Shown here: positions 57,825 to 64,000 of the stretch, piece after piece
Layout: each line of letters opens with the position of its first letter
Position numbering within the stretch: position 1 is the stretch's first letter
Assembly: GCA_037200985.1 (NCBI GenBank)
Contig: JBBCGJ010000001.1
Span: 3,386,756-3,450,755, forward strand
Direction of reading: 5' to 3'
Source of the DNA: Rhizomicrobium sp.
GTDB taxonomy: Bacteria > Pseudomonadota > Alphaproteobacteria > Micropepsales > Micropepsaceae
DNA: 64,000 nucleotides
Translations under genes and position numbers: made by a program
Notes under the pieces: model-generated
What the model saw: the letters and a program-made list of their open reading frames with translations, nothing else
Told to the model about the DNA's origin: nothing
The model's database searches: none

Positions 57825-58268
57825 ATGATGAACAAAGACAGCGGCAGCTTTCGCGCCTTCGCCTGCCTGACAGGTGTTGTTGCGATTCTTGGCTTCTTCC
57901 TGCCCGTCGGCGGGCTGGCGACACTGGCGATCATCTGGGCGGCGTACCTGCTCCTGCATACGGCCGTCGCCGTGGCGCGGTATGGCATCCGCGCCTTCTT
58001 CATGGCGACTGGCGCAATTGCCGTTGTCGGCGTCCTGCATCTCGACGCGCTGGGCGGCCTCTGCCTCGGCCTGTGGATCGCAACGGCGCTGCTTTCGATC
58101 TGCGTGCTGCCGCTGCGCGGCGTCTTCGCCAAGATGTTCGGCTATGCGCTGCCGCCGTCCGCTGCCGGCGGCGCGGACAAGCGCGAGTTCGTCTCCATCG
58201 CCGTGCCCGGCGCAGGCGATGTCGATGCGCAAACCGTGCTGGCCGAACACGGCCTTGGAGGGAGCTAG
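57825..58268 (+). CDS. Small polytopic membrane protein of the transfer operon
   Basis: 147 residues with about four hydrophobic helices in the first 105 residues and a soluble tail (GGADKREFVSIAVPGAGDVD). It starts ten bases after the coupling-protein gene and touches the next start directly. It may supply the membrane anchor that the coupling protein lacks; this is inference. No named family is recognised. Confidence 0.7.
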   Translation: MMNKDSGSFRAFACLTGVVAILGFFLPVGGLATLAIIWAAYLLLHTAVAVARYGIRAFFMATGAIAVVGVLHLDALGGLCLGLWIATALLSICVLPLRGVFAKMFGYALPPSAAGGADKREFVSIAVPGAGDVDAQTVLAEHGLGGS

Positions 58269-58556
58269 ATGAGCGGGCGGCAGGATAGCGGTCTCGGCGC
58301 GTTCTTCGTCCACGAAGCGCGCCAAGCCGTCCAGGACATAAGGCAGAAGCTGTTCGAGGAGGCGTGGTTCGGCCGGGTCGTGACCGCCGCGCCGGTGATG
58401 GAAGTGGAAAAGGAGAGATCGCCGGAGGACCGGCGCACCGTCCATGACGGGTTGGGCGAACGGCGCTCAGCGTTCGACGAGGCGTGGGGCAAAGGGATGC
58501 ACCCATCCCACGCCGAGGAGCGGCAGTTGACGCGCGAGCAGGACTTTGAACGGTAA
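58269..58556 (+). CDS. Small hydrophilic protein of the transfer operon
   Basis: 95 residues, charged and helical (FFVHEARQAVQDIRQKLFEE, then HPSHAEERQLTREQDF). It begins on the base after the stop of the previous gene. I do not recognise a domain. Tight packing supports co-expression with the coupling protein. Confidence 0.65.
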   Translation: MSGRQDSGLGAFFVHEARQAVQDIRQKLFEEAWFGRVVTAAPVMEVEKERSPEDRRTVHDGLGERRSAFDEAWGKGMHPSHAEERQLTREQDFER

Positions 58557-58568
58557 CAGGAGGATGGG

Positions 58569-59555
58569 ATGAGCACGGCGAACGACGATTCCAAGACGCA
58601 GGGCGAGATTCCGCTTTGGCTGAGTGTTGCGATCCTTGCGCTGGTTCCTATCGTCATTGTGCTTCTCGGCGGTGGCAAGATCGTTTTCGCCGTGTTTGTT
58701 GGTTGTGGGCTGATTTTTCTCATCACGAAACTTCTTCCGGCTGCGCCTGACGGCCGCAAGCCGGTGCGAGCATCGAATCTCATGTCGCTGGAGCGGCTAC
58801 GCACCTTGCGCGAGAGGCTTGGCGACAGCCTTTCCGCATTTTCGCGGCTCGAAGTGTTCCGCGCCGACGACGCCGAGCTTGCGGCGGCATGGGCGCGCAA
58901 GAACACGGCCAGGATCGAGGAATTGCTGCGGAAAGGCGATGCCCTGACGCGCAGCAACTGGAAGGCGGGAATCCGCCTTTATAACGACGCGGCCAAGGCT
59001 GTGGACCTCGCGCGGGGCAAGATGGCCTACCTGCTGACGAAGGCTGAGGGCGCGCTTGCGCCATTCGCCATCGACTATGCTTCTATCGCGGTGGGCGAAA
59101 GCAAGCTGCTCCGTGGCAGCGCCCCAAGCATGAAGCGGCAGCGGCGCGTTGCCGAGCGGCTGAATTACTGCCGCGGCGCCGGTATCACGCTGGCGCGCGG
59201 GCTGAACGGCCAGATCTCCGGCCCGGCCGCTTTGGCTGTGAGCGCGGGCCTATTGATCCATCACGCCATCAACCAGAGCAAAATCCTGCGGCAGTTGAAG
59301 GAAGTCGAGGGCAAACTGAAAGCCAACGCGACGGCAGCCAAGGGCGATTTCCGCATGTTTCAGGCGGTGCTTAAGACCCGCATCCTGCCGCAGTTCGACG
59401 GGCTGCTGGCGATTGCGGCGAAGCTGGAAAGCGAGTTGGCGGCGCTTGGCCGGACAAACGATATCGCCGCGCCCGAGCAGAAGGACCGCGCATTCCGGCT
59501 GGCCTGCGCGCTGTTGGAAGGAAAGCAGCTTCTTGAACTGACGGCAGGTGACTGA
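58569..59555 (+). CDS. Membrane-anchored coiled-coil protein of the transfer operon
   Basis: 328 residues with a good AGGAGGATGGG site before the ATG. Two adjacent N-terminal membrane helices (about 16-36 and 38-56) precede a long helical part with coiled-coil character (LERLRTLRERLGDSL, KILRQLKEVEGKLKANA, LAIAAKLESELAAL). Family unknown. Its TGA overlaps the next ATG by one base. Confidence 0.7.
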   Translation: MSTANDDSKTQGEIPLWLSVAILALVPIVIVLLGGGKIVFAVFVGCGLIFLITKLLPAAPDGRKPVRASNLMSLERLRTLRERLGDSLSAFSRLEVFRADDAELAAAWARKNTARIEELLRKGDALTRSNWKAGIRLYNDAAKAVDLARGKMAYLLTKAEGALAPFAIDYASIAVGESKLLRGSAPSMKRQRRVAERLNYCRGAGITLARGLNGQISGPAALAVSAGLLIHHAINQSKILRQLKEVEGKLKANATAAKGDFRMFQAVLKTRILPQFDGLLAIAAKLESELAALGRTNDIAAPEQKDRAFRLACALLEGKQLLELTAGD

Positions 59556-60010
59556 TGGGCGAGATTGAAGACAGCACGGGAACGATCTTGATGGCGGCGC
59601 GCGAGCGCGGCCGCAGGGCGGTCAGCGCAACGGCGATTCCAGCCGGGCTTGACCATTTCACTGTCTATGTCGGGCTGATTGGCAGCGCCCTGGAGCTCGG
59701 CAAGCTGGTGGCGACGCAGAAGCGCGATCTCAAGGTGATCGACAGCCACTACGAGATCGAGGCGTCGAAGATCGATACCGCGATGCGCGAAGTGGAAGCG
59801 GCGATGAGCGCCGATTTTCGACGGGACCGCTCGCTGCGCAAGCGGACCTTCGAGTCGATCAACATGCTGATCGCTGCCGGGCAGCATGAGATTGCCCTGA
59901 AGTTCTACGAGCGCCTGCTGGACGGATTTACGCGTGGCGCGCTCGAAGGGCTGATCGCGCTGAGAAACCATGTCGCCGTCGAAAGCGGCACGCGGCTGCG
60001 CCTCAAATGA
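59555..60010 (+). CDS. Helical protein of the transfer operon
   Basis: 151 residues, starting at TGATG with the preceding stop. After a Gly-rich start it is helical (KLVATQKRDLKVIDSHYEIE, TAMREVEAAMSADFRRDRSL, INMLIAAGQHEIALKFYERL). I recognise no domain. It is the last gene of the coupling-protein operon. Confidence 0.68.
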   Translation: MGEIEDSTGTILMAARERGRRAVSATAIPAGLDHFTVYVGLIGSALELGKLVATQKRDLKVIDSHYEIEASKIDTAMREVEAAMSADFRRDRSLRKRTFESINMLIAAGQHEIALKFYERLLDGFTRGALEGLIALRNHVAVESGTRLRLK

Positions 60011-60124
60011 AACACTACCATAAACTCATTATGCATGCTTCAATCGTAACAGAATCTTCTTATTCGTATCTGAGTCTGAGCTGTACAATGGGGCGTTGGA
60101 GACATCCGTCGAGGGAGCGGAAAG

Positions 60125-60697
60125 ATGAATATGGGCAAGACAACAGCGGATGTCGTTCAAAGACCTAAATGAGAAGTATTTCTGGCTGAAGAAAAAACAG
60201 ACGAAGACCTTTTGAATAGCGTCGATGGATTAGTGGCTCGACTGCACGAGCTGCTTTTGAGCAATCCAAAGGCTGAGATTTCCTCAGCGACACGCGACAA
60301 ACTCGTTGCCGTGGCGCAGGTAGTGGATGAAAGGGGCAGGCCCGACCGCCCTCCGCTGCCTAAGAAGGCGCCGGCGCTTTGGGCAAAGGATCGTCTCAAG
60401 GGCGATACGCCAGTCAGTTTTTTCAAACGCGTCTATGAGCCGTGGGTCGGTCAAATGACGCGTAAAGATGTCGGCAGGCTCGATCATGCCTGGTACGCGG
60501 CGCTGTCTAATTGGTTGCGGCGAAATGAAATTCCGGCCGATGTCGATCTTCCAACGATAGCGGAGATGAACGACAGGCGTTTGGAGCAGCTATTTGCGGG
60601 CCGCGAAAACGAACTCGGCGGCGGAAGAGCAATGGTCAAGCAACTGAGGCGGCTATCGTCGGCCATGGAATGGCGGATACATAGGACAGAGAGATAG
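60125..60697 (+). CDS. Small protein with ALWAKD/YEPWVG domain; 5' end interrupted by TGA
   Basis: ATG at 60125 has a strong GGGAGCGGAAAG site but the frame meets TGA at 60170-60172 after 15 codons. The same frame continues (VFLAEEKTDEDLLNSVDGLV) to the stop at 60695. Translation could restart at CTG 60182 or TTG 60212, giving 161 residues from 60212. The domain covers the last ~115 residues: LPKKAPALWAKDRLKGDTPV, FFKRVYEPWVGQMTRKDVGR, LDHAWYAALSNWLRRNEIPA. Protein identity to the 54089 gene is very high while many third codon positions differ, so the domain is under selection. Confidence 0.68.
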
Positions 60698-61590
60698 ATA
60701 TCGGCGAAGAGAATACAGACAAAGCTTCCCCTTCGGATAATGCCGACGATCTGATCGCACGCTTGGACAAAGTTTTGGCTGATGATCCAAACGTAGTCAT
60801 TTCCGATGTCGCGCGGGCGAAGCTTGCCGTGCTGGCGAAGAAAGTGACCGAATTTAAAGACCCACTGTCGAATGTGCCACCGTCGCCGAAGAATATTCCC
60901 CCATTGCCAGTCAAAGCGCCCGTCCTTTGGGCTGACGGTCGAAAATTCAAGGAGCGACCACCACAGTTTATCGCACGAGTTTATGGGCCATGGTTGGGAA
61001 ACGGATTTACAACAGGTGTCCTTTATAGTCTCGACGCTCGCCTGTACTCGGCTTACCAGAAATGGGAGGGCGCGCACCCAGGCGCTGACTTTCGACTTCC
61101 AAGAAAAATGCAAGACAATGACCAATGGATTGCACAGCTGACCGCCGAAACGCCGGGAGGATTGTCGGCTGTGCTGAGGGAGGCAGAACGGCGTGTGTCA
61201 GCGCTGCGCCGTCGAATGACCCATCCTGATCTTCCGCCGTTGCCTAAAGTGCCTCCAGCGTTATGGGAGAAGGATAAACTGCCGGACGATACGCCAATGA
61301 GCTTCTTCATGCGGCATTACCAGCCGTGGGTCGGGCGACTGTTCGAAGGGGACTACCGGCGCCTGGACCAGAAGGGCTACAACGCCCTCCGGTACCATTT
61401 AAAATGCGGCGGTGAAATTCCAGAAGACTTCGAGCTTCCGTCGCGCCGCGACCGAAACCGGAAGTGGGCTGAAGAAGTGGAAACGACCGGCGTACTGGTG
61501 CCACCGACCGGCAAGGCAGAAGTGTCATATCGGGACTTGGAAAGGCTGGCGGCATCCATGAGACGTAAGATCGACCGGTCAAAGAGCTAA
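60694..61590 (+). CDS. Protein with two diverged copies of the ALWAKD/YEPWVG domain
   Basis: 275 residues from TTG 60763, but similarity to the preceding protein (GEENTD / AEEKTD, then DDLIARLDKVLADDPNVVIS) begins at about 60700, where only ATA or ATC codons are in frame. A rare start or ATAG coupling at 60694 is possible. Copy 1 (about 60890-61200): LPVKAPVLWADGRKFKERPP, FIARVYGPWLG. Copy 2 (about 61236-61585): LPKVPPALWEKDKLPDDTPM, FFMRHYQPWVGRLFEGDYRR. Both end in a basic helix (LERLAASMRRK). Function unknown. Confidence 0.68.
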   Translation: MDIGEENTDKASPSDNADDLIARLDKVLADDPNVVISDVARAKLAVLAKKVTEFKDPLSNVPPSPKNIPPLPVKAPVLWADGRKFKERPPQFIARVYGPWLGNGFTTGVLYSLDARLYSAYQKWEGAHPGADFRLPRKMQDNDQWIAQLTAETPGGLSAVLREAERRVSALRRRMTHPDLPPLPKVPPALWEKDKLPDDTPMSFFMRHYQPWVGRLFEGDYRRLDQKGYNALRYHLKCGGEIPEDFELPSRRDRNRKWAEEVETTGVLVPPTGKAEVSYRDLERLAASMRRKIDRSKS

Positions 61591-61598
61591 TTTATCTT

Positions 61599-62180
61599 TC
61601 AGCATCGCCAGCTGCGCCAAAGTCGCCGTGCAAAGGCGGTTTCCTCGCGGCCCACTGCCTGCTGGTAGATGGCGGTGGTTTCCAGCTTGGCGTGGCCGAG
61701 CCATTTCTGTGTGGTCGCCATCGGTACGTTCTCCTCCGCATTGGCGACACCGAAACCATGCCGCAAGCCCTTCGGCATGGCTTGCGACCCGGTAATGCCC
61801 GCGTCCTCCATGACGGCTTTGACATGCCGCCATGCGGTCTGTCGGCACCAGCGCCATAGCCGCTCGCCCGGTGCGCGGCCATCGGCCAGGCGGACCAAAG
61901 CCGCCATCAGGTCGGCCGGGACGGGCACGGCACGGAAGGCCTGCCGCCGCCGCTTCAGGGTGCGAAAGACCACGCGGCCCGTCGCCGGGTCCAGCTGGTC
62001 GGGCGTCAATGCCAGCGCTTCACTGATGCGACAGCCGGTGAAGGCAAGCAACCGGCAGAAGGTGCAGGTCAGCGTATCGGCGCGGCGCGCCGCATCGAGG
62101 AATCGCGGCAGTTCACTTGCGCAAAGATATTTGCGCCCGCCGTCATGATCGAACAGTGCGATCTGATTGGACCCGTTCAT
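61599..62180 (-). CDS. Short tyrosine recombinase (catalytic domain only)
   Basis: 193 residues from the ATG at 62180. The catalytic domain is whole: LLAFTGCRISEALALTPDQL with the first Arg, VVFRTLKRRRQAFRAVPVP for the hairpin, MPKGLRHGFGVANAEE with His-x-x-Arg order shifted to LRHGFG, and WLGHAKLETTAIYQQA with the nucleophile tyrosine. The N-terminal arm and core-binding domain of most integrases are absent. Short recombinases of this size exist on integrative elements and plasmids. Palindromic sites lie just upstream (62198-62224 and 62356-62369). Confidence 0.8.
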   Translation of the reverse strand: MNGSNQIALFDHDGGRKYLCASELPRFLDAARRADTLTCTFCRLLAFTGCRISEALALTPDQLDPATGRVVFRTLKRRRQAFRAVPVPADLMAALVRLADGRAPGERLWRWCRQTAWRHVKAVMEDAGITGSQAMPKGLRHGFGVANAEENVPMATTQKWLGHAKLETTAIYQQAVGREETAFARRLWRSWRC

Positions 62181-62194
62181 CGGCCTATTCCAGG

Positions 62195-62369
62195 TGCTGC
62201 AACACTATGAGGAATAGTGTTGCAAGCCGGGGGGCCGCCGAAAGGCGCAGCCAATCTAACAAAATCGAGAATCTGCGGATCGCGCCGCTTACAGCTATCC
62301 ATGGAAGGAAACATGCGTTCACTCTTGGAAGATCGCCGCCAATGGCGCAACCGAATTCCTCATAGTGTT
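62195..62369. repeat. Inverted pair of TGYAACACTATGAGGAAT sites
   Basis: The 18-base sequence TGYAACACTATGAGGAAT occurs at 62198-62215 on the plus strand and as its reverse complement around 62355-62372, about 150 bases apart. The pair brackets the region between the recombinase and the 62408 gene. This could be an invertible segment or the two arms of an attachment site. Confidence 0.55.
62198..62224. promoter_or_regulatory. Perfect 11-bp palindrome, candidate recombinase or operator site
   Basis: TGCAACACTAT and ATAGTGTTGCA flank GAGGA, 18 bases upstream of the recombinase start. Arms plus a 5-base centre resemble a tyrosine recombinase core site. A related inverted copy is at 62352-62369. 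Confidence 0.6.
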
Positions 62370-62407
62370 ACAAATTCCTTGCCAATTACCGGGGCGAGGA
62401 CCTGCAC

Positions 62408-62602
62408 ATGGCGCATAAATATGAAGCTCACACGAAGCACGGCAAAGTCTACGCTGTGACAACGGACCACCATCACGACGATCACACCGACGATAACTTC
62501 AAGAAGTTATTGGCAAAGATCATCGAAGGCGCGGCAAGCGGCGCGGCGAGCAGCGTTGTCGGCGTCGTCGTCACCAAGTTCGTCTTCAAAGGCAAGCACT
62601 AG
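62408..62602 (+). CDS. Small His-rich protein with glycine-zipper-like helix
   Basis: 64 residues. A His/Asp-rich segment (TTDHHHDDHTDDN) is followed by a helix with small residues in register (IIEGAASGAASSVVGVVVTK), as seen in glycine-zipper membrane peptides. The His/Asp run could bind metal. No family recognised. Confidence 0.6.
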   Translation: MAHKYEAHTKHGKVYAVTTDHHHDDHTDDNFKKLLAKIIEGAASGAASSVVGVVVTKFVFKGKH

Positions 62603-62611
62603 CGGGCGGCC

Positions 62612-63007
62612 ATGTCTGGAAGATTTCGAACGGCAGTGCGTATGGCTGCCCTGCCGGCGGCCTGTGCCTTTGCGCTCTGCGCGGGCACGGCCGCCGCGCA
62701 GGACGACGCGGTAACCCGCGCAAATCGGATGGCATATGAGCTGGCGATGAAATGTTACGTCGCGAATGGTGTTGCGCGCGGCGACAATCTCGACGCAGGT
62801 AACGCCGCCTATGCGAAGATTTTCGAGGCGGACGCACGGAAAGCCTTCGATATCGCGGTGAAGCTGGGCAACGCGCTTGGCTATTCGGGCAGCCGGCAAA
62901 ATCAGGACTTCGGCATGGCGGAAGCGCAAGAGCTTGCGCGCTTCGTGAAGGACAAGGCCTACCTTAAACAGACGCTGGCGACGTGCAAAGCTGCCGGCGC
63001 GACCTAG
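62612..63007 (+). CDS. Periplasmic hypothetical protein
   Basis: 131 residues with a signal peptide (MAALPAACAFALCAGTAAAQ; cleavage after AAA-Q likely). The mature part is helical, with two cysteines (MKCYVANGVARG and LATCKAAGAT) that could form a disulfide. It starts nine bases after the His-rich gene, so the two are probably co-transcribed. Function unknown. Confidence 0.68.
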   Translation: MSGRFRTAVRMAALPAACAFALCAGTAAAQDDAVTRANRMAYELAMKCYVANGVARGDNLDAGNAAYAKIFEADARKAFDIAVKLGNALGYSGSRQNQDFGMAEAQELARFVKDKAYLKQTLATCKAAGAT

Positions 63008-63010
63008 AAT

Positions 63011-63859
63011 TCATCCGCGCAACGGAATGTCCGCTTGCGCGACGGCGGCGGCGGAAACGCCGTGACCCTGTCGCGCATTGTCCCCACCCGCGAGCTGCGC
63101 TGCCCGGAAAACCGCGACCACGTCGGGCGGGACCGATGACGTTGCATCCGGCGATGCGGCGTTGGCAGGGCCGGGCGGGCTGACTGCAGGCGGCTTGCCT
63201 TCCTTCGCAGGCGGCGAAGCCGCTATCAGCTGGTCGCGCGCATTCTGGAGGCCCGTCAGCCTGGACGCATAATCGGGACTGCGGTCGGCGCCATGCGCGC
63301 CGGCGTCTTTTAATTGGTCGATCGCCAATTGATTGGCCCGCAGGTTGCCTTCGGGCGTGCCCTCGGCAAGCGCCTTTTCGATGGCAAGGCGGCGTTCTTC
63401 CTCGCGGTGGCGATAGCCGTCCTCATCCTCAGCCGAGGCGAATTTGAGATAAGGATCGAAGATACGGCGACCGTAAAAGTCGCGTTCGAAGTCGGTGACG
63501 GCGCTGCGGGCCGCATCGCTCGCCTGGGCGAGCGCCGCCTGCGCCGCGCCTGCGGCCTTGTCCGCCTGCTCCTGTCGCACGAAGGCTTGCGTGGCGGCGA
63601 CACAGGCAGCCACCTCATTGCGGATGGCAGTGAGCGTGGCTGCATCGGCGGATGCGATGCGGCGCTGGAGTTGGGAGAGGCCTTGCAGTTGCGTTGTCGC
63701 GGAGATGACGGCGCTGCCGACTGCTCCCGTACTCAGCGCGCCGCGCAATTCCGAAAGCCTGTTCTCCACGTCGAACTGGGCGCTGGCGATTTTCGTGGAA
63801 AGTTCGGCGCGGAGATTGGAATCTGCCTCATGCGGCGGCTGGGCCGCATGGCGTAGCAT
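63011..63859 (-). CDS. Helical hypothetical protein with Pro/Ala-rich C-terminus
   Basis: 282 residues, convergent with the preceding gene. Long helices (FDVENRLSELRGALSTGAVG, LQGLSQLQRRIASADAATL, AACVAATQAFVRQEQADKA) suggest a coiled-coil protein, with a conserved-looking FYGRRIFDPYLKFASAED patch near residue 130. The tail is low complexity. No domain recognised. The ATG at 63859 is unproven. Confidence 0.6.
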   Translation of the reverse strand: MLRHAAQPPHEADSNLRAELSTKIASAQFDVENRLSELRGALSTGAVGSAVISATTQLQGLSQLQRRIASADAATLTAIRNEVAACVAATQAFVRQEQADKAAGAAQAALAQASDAARSAVTDFERDFYGRRIFDPYLKFASAEDEDGYRHREEERRLAIEKALAEGTPEGNLRANQLAIDQLKDAGAHGADRSPDYASRLTGLQNARDQLIAASPPAKEGKPPAVSPPGPANAASPDATSSVPPDVVAVFRAAQLAGGDNARQGHGVSAAAVAQADIPLRG

Positions 63860-64000
63860 CGAAGGCTGATCTGTACGGTCGAATGCGATGGCGCGTCCGT
63901 CTACGAGTGCATGTACTCAATTCTAGATTGCAGGCGTTAAGAACGCGTTAAGTTTTCGGCTTATGCCCAGGCCGCGGCAAAGACGAAAATTCAGTCGCTT

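Overview
The window is GC-rich DNA from a member of the Alphaproteobacteria. The grounds are codon use, a DUF484-xerC pair, a bactofilin, a CTTG/CYTATNT-type RpoH promoter before dnaK, and many TonB, TetR and short-chain metabolism genes. I cannot fix the genus from sequence alone.

Region 1 (1-41.5 kb) is ordinary chromosome. In order it carries a TPP enzyme cut by the window edge, a MetX-like hydrolase, a lytic transglycosylase and a bactofilin, an acyl-CoA ligase, and a TonB receptor near a TetR regulator. Next comes a two-gene operon for very large secreted or surface proteins (9.5-15.7 kb) and tRNA-Thr(CGT). Then follow a lipocalin-like/phosphotransferase operon, a transaldolase-DUF484-xerC operon, priA and two tRNA-Ser-like genes. 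The rest holds leuC, a nuclease, a universal stress protein, a second TetR with its membrane-protein target, mutS, maeB, a VapBC pair, an M20 peptidase, a MazF/PemK toxin gene broken by an amber codon, a homologue of pentameric ligand-gated ion channels, and dnaK-dnaJ.

Region 2 (about 41.5 kb to the end) is a mobilizable accessory island with lower and patchier GC. Its left part is defence cargo. One minus-strand operon encodes a TIR-like protein, an Nmad2-domain protein, a MazG-type pyrophosphohydrolase and a uracil-DNA-glycosylase-like protein, joined by short gaps or 4-base overlaps. Next to it lies an ABC-three-component (ABC-3C) operon of restriction-like effector, middle component and ATPase. 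The ATPase gene is split by an IS5-family element flanked by CTAG duplications, and precise excision would restore its frame.

The right part is for transfer: a MOBQ-like oriT, a MobA/MobL relaxase and its small partner gene (with an IS630-family element placed in the partner's stop codon), a VirD4/TraG-like coupling protein and a block of small conserved proteins. It also holds three proteins sharing an unrecognised ~85-residue domain (four copies) and a short tyrosine recombinase next to palindromic sites. No mating-pair-formation genes are present, so the island probably moves with help.

The most unusual items are the TIR-Nmad2-MazG-UDG operon, the IS-silenced ABC-3C system, a serine-type tRNA gene that fits an 8/4 acceptor/T-stem fold with C33, the oriT match, and the repeated domain family.
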